Positions 43,863 through 52,047 of a stretch of 64,000 nucleotides of DNA are shown one piece after another; within the stretch, counting starts at the first letter, position 1; each line of letters begins with the position of its first letter. The stretch is from Sphingobium chungbukense (GTDB lineage: Bacteria > Pseudomonadota > Alphaproteobacteria > Sphingomonadales > Sphingomonadaceae), in the NCBI RefSeq assembly GCF_001005725.1, contig NZ_LBIC01000010.1, positions 62,001 to 126,000 of the forward strand, written 5' to 3'. The translations under genes and the position numbers were made by a program. The notes below the pieces were generated by a model. That model was not told the DNA's origin and did not search any database. It saw only the letters and a list, made by a program, of their open reading frames with translations.

Positions 43863-44563
43863 GTCTGGAAGGAGTCGCGAATTTCCGGCGTGTGGAGGGT
43901 ATATTCGCCAATCGCCTCTATCGGTCTGGTCATCTCCATGGCGCTACGGGTAAGGATGTCGAAGCGCTTCGGGACATCGGTTTCGGATTGATCGTGGACC
44001 TGCGCCGCCCGAGGGAACGCGCCGCCGCTCCCGCACCGGATCTCGGTATCGATACCATCGCCAGCGATCTCGCAGAACACACGACCTCACCCCATGTCGG
44101 CTTTCTCGAAGCGGGAGATCTTCGCCCTGAAGCCGTGCAAGCCTATCTGCTTGGCTATTATCAGGCGGCGCCGTTCACGGCCCACTTCAAGCCGCTTGTG
44201 GCTGGCCTTCTCGACGCGCTGGGGCAGGGCGAAAGGCCTGTGCTCGTCCACTGTACCGCAGGCAAGGATCGTACTGGGCTCGCCGTTGCGATCGCCCAGA
44301 GCATCGCGGGCGCGTCCCGTCAGTCGGTGCTGGTGGAATTCATGCGCAGCAACAAGAGGCTCGTCGATCCCCAGTTTCGTGAGCAAGCCCGCGCGCAAAT
44401 TCTGTCGATCTGCGGACGCGGCCCAACCGATGCGCTCATCGAAGCCTTTGCCGGTGTCCAGGCAGGTCCCCTCGAAGCAGCCCTCGATGCGATACACTGC
44501 GCGGGAGGAATGAATGCCTATGTTGCCGGTTTGCGATCGCTCAATCGAGACGCAGCGAGATAG
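43856..44563 (+). CDS. Tyrosine-phosphatase-like protein (PF13350 type), 235 aa
   Basis: The CX5R active site is intact: HCTAGKDRTG with the nucleophile at about C133. N-terminal NFRRVEGIFANRLYRSGHLHGATGKDVEALRDIG and VDLRRPRER (general-acid region) match bacterial dual-specificity-like tyrosine phosphatases. It starts at GTG 43856 (or 43859) overlapping the TonB-receptor stop, so it is the fourth gene of that operon. It could act on a small phosphorylated metabolite rather than protein, as its location suggests. Confidence 0.85.
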   Translation: MVSLEGVANFRRVEGIFANRLYRSGHLHGATGKDVEALRDIGFGLIVDLRRPRERAAAPAPDLGIDTIASDLAEHTTSPHVGFLEAGDLRPEAVQAYLLGYYQAAPFTAHFKPLVAGLLDALGQGERPVLVHCTAGKDRTGLAVAIAQSIAGASRQSVLVEFMRSNKRLVDPQFREQARAQILSICGRGPTDALIEAFAGVQAGPLEAALDAIHCAGGMNAYVAGLRSLNRDAAR

Positions 44564-44570
44564 CTGATCA

Positions 44571-44602
44571 GCGGCCCGGACGCGGGCAGGATGCTGGGCC
44601 GC
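44571..44602. terminator. Possible hairpin between convergent genes
   Basis: GCGGCCC (44571-44577) pairs with GGGCCGC (44596-44602) across an 18-base loop, between the phosphatase gene (+) and the thiolase gene (-). The large loop and lack of T-run make this weak. Confidence 0.35.
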
Positions 44603-44621
44603 CCGCGAATCCACCGGCCGA

Positions 44622-45824
44622 TCAAACGCGTTCGATCAGCAGCGCTATGCCTTGACCCACACCAATGCACATGAAAGCCATGGCATAGCGGCCGCCGGTG
44701 CGATGCAGTTCCTCGGCAGCGCTGAGCGCGATGCGCGCGCCCGACATGCCGAGTGGATGACCAAGCGCAATGGCGCCGCCGTTGCGGTTGACGCGCTCGT
44801 CGTCGGGCTGGAGGTCGAGATCGCGCAGCACCGCGATGGCCTGGCTGGCAAAGGCCTCGTTCAGCTCGATCACGTCGAGTTGGTCGATGGAGAGCCCACC
44901 AAGCATGAGCAGCTTGCGGGCTGCCAGCACCGGACCGATGCCCATCACGCGCGGCGCGACGCCCGCAGCAGCCATGGCGACAATACGCGCGCGCGGCGTG
45001 AGGCCATTCGCCTTTGCCGCTTCCTCGGACGCTATCAGCATCGCCGCCGCGCCGTCATTGATGCCGGACGCATTGCCGGCCGTCACCGTGCCGTCCGGGC
45101 TGACCACCGGCTTGAGCTTCGCCAGGCCTTCCAGTGTCGTGGCACGAGGATGCTCGTCCTGCGCGAATATCACAGGCTCCCCCTTTTTCTGAGGGATGGT
45201 GACGGGCACGATCTCTGCGGCGAGCCGGCCATTTTCCTGCGCGGCGGCCGCCTTCCGCTGGCTGGCGAGCGCGAATGCGTCTTGATCCGCACGGGAGACG
45301 CCCCATTCCTGGGCGACATTCTCGCCCGTCTCCGGCATCGAATCGACGCCATAGGCGGCTTTCATCGCCGGATTGATGAAGCGCCAGCCGATCGACGTGT
45401 CCTCGATTTTCTGCCCACGCGAGAAAGCGGTCTCGGCCTTGCCCATCACATAGGGCGCACGACTCATGCTTTCGACGCCGCCGGCGATCATGAGCTGGGC
45501 GTCGCCCGCTCGGATCGCGCGCGCGGCCAACCCCACCGCGTCGAGCCCAGAGCCGCACAGCCGGTTCACAGTGGAGGCGGATACTTCCTTGGGCAGGCCC
45601 GCGAGTAGGGTCGCCATTCGCGCGACGTTGCGATTGTCCTCACCTGCCTGGTTGGCGCAGCCGAGGATCACATCGTCTACGGCCTGCCAGTCTACTTTCG
45701 AGTTGCGCTCGGCCAGCGCCCTGATCGGGATCGCGGCGAGATCGTCGGCGCGGACGGTAGCAAGCGCGCCGCCGAAGCGGCCGATCGGCGTGCGAATCGC
45801 ATCGCAGATGAAAGCGTCCGCCAT
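44622..45824 (-). CDS. pcaF: 3-oxoadipyl-CoA thiolase, 400 aa
   Basis: This thiolase cleaves 3-oxoadipyl-CoA with CoA to succinyl-CoA and acetyl-CoA, the last step of the pathway. Active-site elements are C90 in STVNRLCGSGLDA, the histidine in GGAIALGHPLGMSGAR and the second cysteine in CIGVGQGIALL. Other landmarks are VESMSRAPYVM and GNASGINDGAAA. ATG 45824 overlaps the pcaJ stop (TGATG), so it is the end of a pcaI-pcaJ-pcaF transcript. General acetyl-CoA acetyltransferase activity is possible, but the context favours PcaF. Confidence 0.9.
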   Translation of the reverse strand: MADAFICDAIRTPIGRFGGALATVRADDLAAIPIRALAERNSKVDWQAVDDVILGCANQAGEDNRNVARMATLLAGLPKEVSASTVNRLCGSGLDAVGLAARAIRAGDAQLMIAGGVESMSRAPYVMGKAETAFSRGQKIEDTSIGWRFINPAMKAAYGVDSMPETGENVAQEWGVSRADQDAFALASQRKAAAAQENGRLAAEIVPVTIPQKKGEPVIFAQDEHPRATTLEGLAKLKPVVSPDGTVTAGNASGINDGAAAMLIASEEAAKANGLTPRARIVAMAAAGVAPRVMGIGPVLAARKLLMLGGLSIDQLDVIELNEAFASQAIAVLRDLDLQPDDERVNRNGGAIALGHPLGMSGARIALSAAEELHRTGGRYAMAFMCIGVGQGIALLIERV

Positions 45825-46498
45825 CACGCGGTCTCCTTCTCGAAGGCGCTGGTGTCGATATCGGCACCGGTCTTTTCCCTCACCTCGTCCACGGTGACGC
45901 CCGGCGCCAGTTCGACCAGGGAGAGTCCGCCTGCCTTTCTGTCGCAGGCGATCACGGCGAGGTCTGAGATGATGAGATCGACCACGCCCTTGCCGGTGAG
46001 CGGCAGCGTGCAGCGCTCCAGGATCTTGGGCTCGTCCGCCTTGTTGGTGTGGTCCATCACCACCACGACGCGCTTGACGCCGGCGACGAGATCCATCGCG
46101 CCGCCCATGCCCTTCACCATCTTGCCGGGGATGGTCCAGTTGGCGAGGTCGCCTTGCGCCGACACCTCCATCGCGCCGAGCACCGCCATGTCGATATGGC
46201 CGCCGCGGATCATGGCGAAGCTGTCGGCCGAGGAGAAGAAGCTCGAGGTGGGCAGCGTGGTGATGGTCTGCTTGCCGGCGTTGATGAGGTCCGGATCAGC
46301 CTCGCCCTCATAGGGGAAGGGCCCCATGCCGAGCATCCCGTTCTCCGATTGCAACGTCACGTCCAGCCCTTCCGGGATGTAGTTCGCGACCAGCGTCGGG
46401 ATGCCGATGCCGAGGTTCACGTAGAAGCCGTCGCGAAGCTCGCTCGCGGCACGCGCCGCCATCTCGTCGCGCGTCCAGCCTTTGCTTTCCTGGGTCAT
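45824..46498 (-). CDS. pcaJ: 3-oxoadipate CoA-transferase subunit B, 224 aa
   Basis: This is the beta subunit of a family I CoA-transferase with the catalytic glutamate E52 in LQSENGMLGMGP. The motif GGHIDMAVLGAMEVSAQGDLANW and KGMGGAMDLVAG confirm the family. With PcaI it converts 3-oxoadipate and succinyl-CoA to 3-oxoadipyl-CoA. Its start overlaps the pcaI stop by one base. SCOT-type ketoacid transferases are similar; assignment rests on linkage to thiolase and maleylacetate reductase. Confidence 0.9.
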   Translation of the reverse strand: MTQESKGWTRDEMAARAASELRDGFYVNLGIGIPTLVANYIPEGLDVTLQSENGMLGMGPFPYEGEADPDLINAGKQTITTLPTSSFFSSADSFAMIRGGHIDMAVLGAMEVSAQGDLANWTIPGKMVKGMGGAMDLVAGVKRVVVVMDHTNKADEPKILERCTLPLTGKGVVDLIISDLAVIACDRKAGGLSLVELAPGVTVDEVREKTGADIDTSAFEKETA

Positions 46499-47208
46499 TA
46501 TGCCGCCTCCCTCGCGCGCGTCGTGAGCTTCTCGATCCGCTTTTCGTTGATCGTGCTCTTGACGATGCGGTCGACATAGATGCCGGGCGTGTGGATGCAG
46601 TCGGGATCGAAAGTGCCCGCCTCGACGATCTCCTCCACCTCGACCACCGTCACTCTACCGGCGGTCGCCATGTTCGGATTGAAGTTGCGCGCGGTCTTGC
46701 GGAACATGAGGTTGCCGGCCGGATCGGCCTTCCACGCCTTGATGATGGCGAGATCGGCGCGCAACCAGGTCTCGCGGACATATTCCTCGCCCTCGAAGAT
46801 TTCGGTCGGCTTGCCGTCAGCAACGATGGTGCCGACGCCGGTGCGGGTGAAGAAGGCCGGGATACCCGCGCCCCCGGCCCGGATACGCTCGGCCAGCGTG
46901 CCCTGCGGGTTCAGCTCCAGCTCCAGCTCACCCGAGAGATATTGCTGCTCGAACAGCTTGTTCTCGCCCACATAGGAAGAGATCATTTTCCTGATCTGCC
47001 GGCTTTCCAGCAGCATCCACAGGCCAAAGCCGTCCGCGCCGGCATTGTTCGAAATGACGGTGAGGTCCTTCACCCCGGCCGTGCGGATCTCGGGAATCAG
47101 GCTTTCCGGATTGCCGCTGAGGCCGAAGCCGCCCGACATGAGCGTCATGCCGTCAAACAGCAGGCCGTCCAGCGCGGCCGCTGGATCAGAGTAGAGCTTA
47201 TTTGCCAT
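46498..47208 (-). CDS. pcaI: 3-oxoadipate CoA-transferase subunit A, 236 aa
   Basis: This is the alpha subunit of the CoA-transferase. It contains DGMTLMSGGFGLSGNPESLIPEI (glycine-rich CoA region, about residues 18-40), ISNNAGADGFG, SYVGENKLFEQQYLSGELELELNPQGTLAERIRAGGAGIPAFFTRTG (about 78-121) and AWKADPAGNLMFRKTARNFNP. It is co-transcribed with pcaJ and pcaF. It starts 59 bp downstream of the maleylacetate reductase gene. Confidence 0.9.
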   Translation of the reverse strand: MANKLYSDPAAALDGLLFDGMTLMSGGFGLSGNPESLIPEIRTAGVKDLTVISNNAGADGFGLWMLLESRQIRKMISSYVGENKLFEQQYLSGELELELNPQGTLAERIRAGGAGIPAFFTRTGVGTIVADGKPTEIFEGEEYVRETWLRADLAIIKAWKADPAGNLMFRKTARNFNPNMATAGRVTVVEVEEIVEAGTFDPDCIHTPGIYVDRIVKSTINEKRIEKLTTRAREAA

Positions 47209-47266
47209 TTTTCACTTCTCTTCGATCAAAATCAAATGTTGCCGTGCGGTGGTGAGTTGGACCTGT

Positions 47267-48328
47267 TCAGGCCGGGCATTCGCCCGCCCATGCCGCCGCG
47301 ATAAGGTCACGCAGCGCGTCGCGTTCGAGCGGGCGGGGGTTCCAGTAGGGATTTTGCAAGGCGAGGTCGGTCGCGCGCTCGATGCCATCCTCCGGCATTC
47401 CGAGATCGCGCAGGGCCATGGTCGCGCCGAGGTCGGCTGCCAGATTGAAAAGGCTCCGAGACGGGTTGTCGGTGCCCAGAGCGCGGGAGAGGCGGGACAT
47501 CGCCTCGGGGGCATCGGGGGCGTTGTAGCGCAGTGCGTGAGGGAGCAATGCCGTATGGGTTTCGGCGTGAGGTAGGTCGAACGAGCCCCCGAGTGTGTGG
47601 CAGAGCTTGTGGTGCAGCGCCATGCCGACCGAACCGAGACAGATGCCGCACAACCACGCGCCGTAGAGGGCCTCTGATCGGGCCCCAAGATCCGTCGGAT
47701 GCGCACGCAGGGCGGGGAGGGCCCGCCAAAGCGCCGCGATGCCTTCTTCCGCGAGCAGCGAGATGATCGGGTTGCGCTCCTTCGCGTAGAGTGCCTCGGC
47801 CGCGTGCGCGATGGCGTTCATGCCCGACGTGACCGTCAGGTCGAAGGGGAGGTTGAGCGTCAGGTCAACATCGTAGATCACCACCTCCGGCAGCACCTTC
47901 GGACTCGACTGAGTCGTCTTGGCCCCATTTTGGGTTTCACCCAGGATCGGCGTCATTTCGGAGCCGGCATAGGTGGTCGGTACGACGATCTGCGGCAGAT
48001 CTGTTCGCAGGGCGATCGCCTTGGCAAGGCCCGTGGTGGAGCCACCGCCGACCGCGACCAGCCCGTCGATCCCGCGATTTTGAACTTCGCGAAGCGCGCG
48101 ATCGGTCACCTCCACCGGCGTGTGCATGGTCGCGTCGGCGAAGACGCCTGCGGCACGGGTACCGATCATGCGCGAAAGATCCTCGGCGACCCCGCGTTGA
48201 TGCGGCGTGGCGAGCACAAGCGCCCGCTCGATCCCAAGCCGTTCGACCTCCTCCGGCAAACGGTCCAGGGTGCCGGTGCCGAAAAGCACTCGGCCGGGAT
48301 GCGCATTGTAGACGAAGTTGTCGATCAT
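47267..48328 (-). CDS. Maleylacetate reductase, 353 aa
   Basis: This is an iron-containing-alcohol-dehydrogenase-family protein of maleylacetate-reductase type. N-terminal FVYNAHPGRVLFGTGTLDRLPEEVERLG, nucleotide-binding VGGGSTTGLAKAIAL (about residues 93-107), IVVPTTYAGSEMTPILGET (about 115-133) and C-terminal GMALHHKLCHTLGGSFDLPHAETHTALLPHAL match TfdF/ClcE-like enzymes. It reduces maleylacetate to 3-oxoadipate with NAD(P)H. Maleylacetate arises only from halogenated, sulfonated or hydroxylated catechols, so this gene points to substituted substrates. Confidence 0.92.
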   Translation of the reverse strand: MIDNFVYNAHPGRVLFGTGTLDRLPEEVERLGIERALVLATPHQRGVAEDLSRMIGTRAAGVFADATMHTPVEVTDRALREVQNRGIDGLVAVGGGSTTGLAKAIALRTDLPQIVVPTTYAGSEMTPILGETQNGAKTTQSSPKVLPEVVIYDVDLTLNLPFDLTVTSGMNAIAHAAEALYAKERNPIISLLAEEGIAALWRALPALRAHPTDLGARSEALYGAWLCGICLGSVGMALHHKLCHTLGGSFDLPHAETHTALLPHALRYNAPDAPEAMSRLSRALGTDNPSRSLFNLAADLGATMALRDLGMPEDGIERATDLALQNPYWNPRPLERDALRDLIAAAWAGECPA

Positions 48329-48350
48329 CTTGTGCTCCGGATTTTCAGAA

Positions 48351-49274
48351 TCATGAGGACCACGCCCGCAGTTCCTTCTGCAGCATGACAGCGAGATCCT
48401 TTTGCCAGCCAGCGCGTAGATCGAGCCGGCTCACCATCCACAATTCGCTCGCGGCCGCCGGGCTTGCGGTGGGCAATGCCTCCAGTTCCGGCACATTCTT
48501 CGCGTACCAGGTTGGGAGGACGGCGACACCGTGGCCCAATTGGCAAAGGCGGGTCAGGACGGAGAAATTGTCCGAAGACATGACGACTTCGCCGCGCACG
48601 CCGAGCATCTCGGAGGATAGCTCCGCATAGGGGAATTCGTGATCGAGCTGGGAAAACTGGGTGTTGATCGCGAGCAACTGGTGCCTTGCGAACTCTGGTT
48701 CCCGGCGAGCGCCGTTGTCGCGGTCAAGATAGTCCCGGCTGGCATAGGCATTGACCGGCACGTCGCCGAGTTTGCGGATTCGAAGCGCGCTGCCGTTCCG
48801 GATCGGACGCGCTAGCCGGATCGCGATGTCGACGCGCTCCTGCTCGAGATCCACGAAATAGCCTTCGGTCGTGATGTTGAGCTGGATCTGCGGGTAGCGC
48901 TCGCGAAACTCGACGAATACCGGGCAGAAGAGATTGGCGAAGGATTCGAGCACCGAGATCCGGATCACGCCTCCATCGAAGCCAGGATCTTTCGAGAAAC
49001 TCCGGGCCGCTTCCTCCATCCGGATCGCTGCGTCGAGCAGCGGCTGAAGGTCGGGCGCAACCTGCCAGTTCCCGCCGTCACGGACGAAAAGCGCTCGCCC
49101 CAGCCTCTGCTCGAGCGCGCGAATGCGCCGGCGAAGCGTCGAGTCATCGACTCGTTCCTTCTCTGCGGCGGTCTCATAGTCGCCATAGCGGTTGAGCAGC
49201 AGGAAAGCGCGGATCAGATCCCATGGCGGCGCATCGCCCAGGTCTGATCCGATGGTCGCATTCAATTTCGTCAT
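48351..49274 (-). CDS. LysR-family regulator of the catabolic cluster, 307 aa
   Basis: The winged helix WDLIRAFLLLNRYGDYETAAEKERVDDSTLRRRIRALEQRLGRALF (about residues 18-62) is somewhat divergent from CatR/ClcR-type regulators. The effector domain contains IRISVLESFANLFCPVFVEF and VDIAIRLARPIRNGSALR. It is on the same strand as the pathway genes, between the outer-membrane channel and the maleylacetate reductase, rather than divergent. Inducer is unknown; an aniline or muconate is expected from known systems. Confidence 0.87.
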   Translation of the reverse strand: MTKLNATIGSDLGDAPPWDLIRAFLLLNRYGDYETAAEKERVDDSTLRRRIRALEQRLGRALFVRDGGNWQVAPDLQPLLDAAIRMEEAARSFSKDPGFDGGVIRISVLESFANLFCPVFVEFRERYPQIQLNITTEGYFVDLEQERVDIAIRLARPIRNGSALRIRKLGDVPVNAYASRDYLDRDNGARREPEFARHQLLAINTQFSQLDHEFPYAELSSEMLGVRGEVVMSSDNFSVLTRLCQLGHGVAVLPTWYAKNVPELEALPTASPAAASELWMVSRLDLRAGWQKDLAVMLQKELRAWSS

Positions 49275-49425
49275 CTTTCCTCTCCCGACGGGGCAGGAGG
49301 CGAGTGTGCATCGGTCCGGCCACGGGTCGCCATGTTTTCCGCGGCTTTCATGGCAGCACCTCTCAGCGCCGCCATGGGCACGCTCCGATGCGATCGTCTC
49401 GTGGTGAACAGGGAGAGGGCGAGGA

Positions 49426-50325
49426 TCATCGTTTCAGCGGGATCATTAGCTGGAGCCAGAACTTGTCGCCTTCGGGCCGGTTTTCAGTTCCGAACTCATG
49501 CTGCCATTTGAGGCCGAACGCGGCGCGGGAAGTGCCGTAGGCAATCTGTGGGCCAATTCCGAACCCGCGTTGTCGATTGCCGTCGGGGAGTCGGACACCA
49601 TTGAGCTTGTCATCGGTCAGCTGGGTTACGACATAGCCCCCGACACCAGCGGAGAAGCCCGGAACCTTGTCCAAAACCTTATAGTTGATTCCCCAGTCGG
49701 AGTAGAACAGGTTTCCGGATGTGTAATCGCTGCTTTTGAGCTTCGAGTGCAGCTCAACGCCCACGGCGGCCGATAATTCGAGCTTCGGCGTTGGGAACCA
49801 TGTCATGTAGGCGGTCGGATTGAACGAATGATAATTATATGAAACTTTGTTATTGTTGGGAAAGTAGACGTCGACGCCGGCATATCCCATGAACTTCTTG
49901 TCTGGGCTCGTATAAGCCAGATAGATCGGCTGGATTTCCACATAGGCGAGACCTAGGTCGCGATCTCTGCCCAGCGGTGTCCGTATCGTTTGGTGAACGA
50001 CTGGCAAAACAATGCCCGACATGACCTCGAATGGCCCAATCTGCGCATCCCATTTGTGAACGACGCGCATCGCGTTGACCACGACGTCCGCCTTGAAATC
50101 CGGGACAGCATCGTTCCCGTTTCTGTCGGTGAACTTTCCGGCATTATAATATGCCAGATAGTCCTGAAACCAGGTGTCCCCCTTCTCGGGCATTGCGCCA
50201 GCCATAATGGTATTCACACCGAGCGGGTACGCAACGGATCCGTCCTCACTCGCAAAGGCGGCAGTTGGAACGGTAGCGCTCGCTAAGAGCCCAAAAGTGA
50301 CACTGATATTTCTTAGTTTTTTCAT
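49426..50325 (-). CDS. Outer-membrane channel, phenol-degradation MetA-pathway type, 299 aa
   Basis: A signal peptide (MKKLRNISVTFGLLASATVPTAAFA) precedes a beta-barrel-like sequence of alternating hydrophobic residues. Landmarks of the phenol MetA-pathway outer-membrane family (PF13557) are GDTWFQDYLAYYNAGKF, MSGIVLPVVHQ, DLGLAYVEIQPIYLAY and the end KFWLQLMIPLKR. Such proteins sit in aromatic gene clusters and probably admit hydrophobic aromatics. ATG 50325 has an AGGAGGGG site. It lies 69 bp after the dioxygenase reductase gene. Confidence 0.82.
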   Translation of the reverse strand: MKKLRNISVTFGLLASATVPTAAFASEDGSVAYPLGVNTIMAGAMPEKGDTWFQDYLAYYNAGKFTDRNGNDAVPDFKADVVVNAMRVVHKWDAQIGPFEVMSGIVLPVVHQTIRTPLGRDRDLGLAYVEIQPIYLAYTSPDKKFMGYAGVDVYFPNNNKVSYNYHSFNPTAYMTWFPTPKLELSAAVGVELHSKLKSSDYTSGNLFYSDWGINYKVLDKVPGFSAGVGGYVVTQLTDDKLNGVRLPDGNRQRGFGIGPQIAYGTSRAAFGLKWQHEFGTENRPEGDKFWLQLMIPLKR

Positions 50326-50394
50326 TATCCCCTCCTTTTTTGTAATCGAAATCGCTAGGCAACTCTCCGGTTCACTCAATGTAAGATGTGCTGC

Positions 50395-51396
50395 TCATGA
50401 GAAGCTGACGGTCAATTCATCGCTCGTGGGACGGCTCGAGCACGCGAGGATCCAGCCGTCAGCCACGTCGTCTTCGTCGAGGACGGAATTCTCGGTCATC
50501 TCAACGGCGCCAGAGACGATCCGGCACATGCAGGACGCGCATTCCCCTACCTTGCAGGAATGCGGAACATGGAGACCCGCGGCGAGCATGGCGGACAGAA
50601 GCGGCTGGCCTGGCTTGACATCGACCGCGTGGACTTCGCCCTTCAACCGCACCGTCAACTTGGCCGAAAGCCCGGTGGTATCGTCGTCGACCTGATCCTC
50701 CGCGGCATAGCTCTCCTGATGAAGAAGCTCTTCCGGATGGCCATTCGCGATCAGCGCCGATCGGGCGCCGCGCATGAACGGTTCCGGCCCGCACAGATAC
50801 ACGTCGGCCTGCTCGAGCCTGTCCGTTTCAGCATGGAAGTCGAGCTCGGTCGGCAATCCGTCTTCGCTGTCGAACCAGTAGCGGATCTCAAGGCGCCCGT
50901 CCGCCTGGCTTTCAAGATCCCTGAGGGCGTCTGCCAGCATCAGCGTGGCCCGATCGCGATTGGCGTAGAACAGCCGGACACGCGGCGCACCCTCGGACAA
51001 AGCTTGGCGCGCGAGGGAGAAGATCGGTGCAATACCGCTGCCGCCTGCCAGGAGCAGCACCGGAGTCCCCGGCCGTACAAGCGTGAACCGTCCTGCTGGC
51101 GGAAGGACACGCAGCTGTCCTCCCGCCTTAGCGTGATCGCAGAGCCAGTTGGAAACCCTGCCCCCCGCGACCCGGCGGACGAGTACGCTGATCGACTGTC
51201 TGTCCTCGGCTGGACTGGTGATCGAGTAGCACCGCCAATGTTCCTCGCCGCCAAGCTCCGCGGCGACGGTGAGATATTGTCCGGGACGGAACTCGAGCTC
51301 CGGCCGAGTGCCATCCTGGCGTGTCAGGCTGATCTGAACCGCGTCCGAGCCCTGGGTCGATACCTCCGAGATAGTGAGGGTGCGAGCAAGCTTCAT
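50395..51396 (-). CDS. tdnB: Aniline dioxygenase reductase component, 333 aa
   Basis: This flavoprotein reductase has a C-terminal plant-type 2Fe-2S domain. FAD-binding motif RCYSITSP (about residues 55-62), NAD-binding VLLLAGGSGIAPIFSLAR (about 113-130), YLCGPEPFM and the cluster ligands C281, C286, C289 and C319 (CKVGECASC...C) are all present. It passes electrons from NAD(P)H to the Rieske centre. Domain order FAD, NAD, ferredoxin matches the aniline and phthalate-independent class-IB-type reductases in tdn/atd/dca clusters. It lies 12 bp after the small-subunit gene. Confidence 0.92.
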   Translation of the reverse strand: MKLARTLTISEVSTQGSDAVQISLTRQDGTRPELEFRPGQYLTVAAELGGEEHWRCYSITSPAEDRQSISVLVRRVAGGRVSNWLCDHAKAGGQLRVLPPAGRFTLVRPGTPVLLLAGGSGIAPIFSLARQALSEGAPRVRLFYANRDRATLMLADALRDLESQADGRLEIRYWFDSEDGLPTELDFHAETDRLEQADVYLCGPEPFMRGARSALIANGHPEELLHQESYAAEDQVDDDTTGLSAKLTVRLKGEVHAVDVKPGQPLLSAMLAAGLHVPHSCKVGECASCMCRIVSGAVEMTENSVLDEDDVADGWILACSSRPTSDELTVSFS

Positions 51397-51408
51397 CGTT
51401 TGCGGCCT

Positions 51409-52047
51409 TCAGAGGAAGAACGAGTTGTTGCCCTGGGGGCGGTCGCAATCGATCAGGTTGATCTGTTTGAGCACCACCCTCAGGCCATCGTCCGTCCTGC
51501 GGATGACGAACCCGTTCCAACCGGCCAGAACGCGATTGAAGCCGTTACGGAATTCGCTGAGCGCGAAATTGCACCGCACGCGCCATTCGTCACTCCGACC
51601 TTCCGACGCCCAGATCTCGACCCCGCTCAGGACACGCGAGGTGCGCGAGGCGGGGTATTGCGAGTAGGCAAGTCCGGTCTCGAGCCGTGCGGCACGGTCG
51701 AGCAGGCGTCGCAGGTCGTGGAATTCGAGCGTCACGGTCTTGCGCGGGTCCGGCGCCGGCCACTCGGAGGGAATCCAATAGGCGCATTCATCGTGGTAAA
51801 GGTCGAGCCAGGTCGAGAATGCCTTCTGGTCGAGCAGCCGCGCCTCTGCTGCCAGGAGCTGCTCAATCTCGCCTTGGATATCCGCCGATACCACCTCCCC
51901 GCGGAACTTGGACGCGTCGAGGTCGAGCGACACGTCGACGAGCCAGTCGTAAAAGGCGTCGGTGACGTAGAGCGACGGGGGATCATATTTGTACACGGTG
52001 GCACCTGCGTCCGTGCTGCCTTGGGCGGCCTGTTTCGCGAGGGTCAT
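51409..52047 (-). CDS. tdnA2: Aniline dioxygenase small (beta) subunit, 212 aa
   Basis: This is a ring-hydroxylating dioxygenase beta-subunit with the expected cone-fold pattern: QGEIEQLLAAEARLLDQKAFSTWLDLYHDECAYWIPSEWPAPDPRKTVTLEFHDLRRLLDRAARLETG at about residues 60-127 and NFALSEFRNG after it. It packs with the Rieske alpha subunit to form an alpha3beta3 enzyme. Start ATG 52047 overlaps the alpha-subunit stop (ATGA). Length is slightly longer than benzoate-type beta subunits because of an N-terminal extension. Confidence 0.9.
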   Translation of the reverse strand: MTLAKQAAQGSTDAGATVYKYDPPSLYVTDAFYDWLVDVSLDLDASKFRGEVVSADIQGEIEQLLAAEARLLDQKAFSTWLDLYHDECAYWIPSEWPAPDPRKTVTLEFHDLRRLLDRAARLETGLAYSQYPASRTSRVLSGVEIWASEGRSDEWRVRCNFALSEFRNGFNRVLAGWNGFVIRRTDDGLRVVLKQINLIDCDRPQGNNSFFL

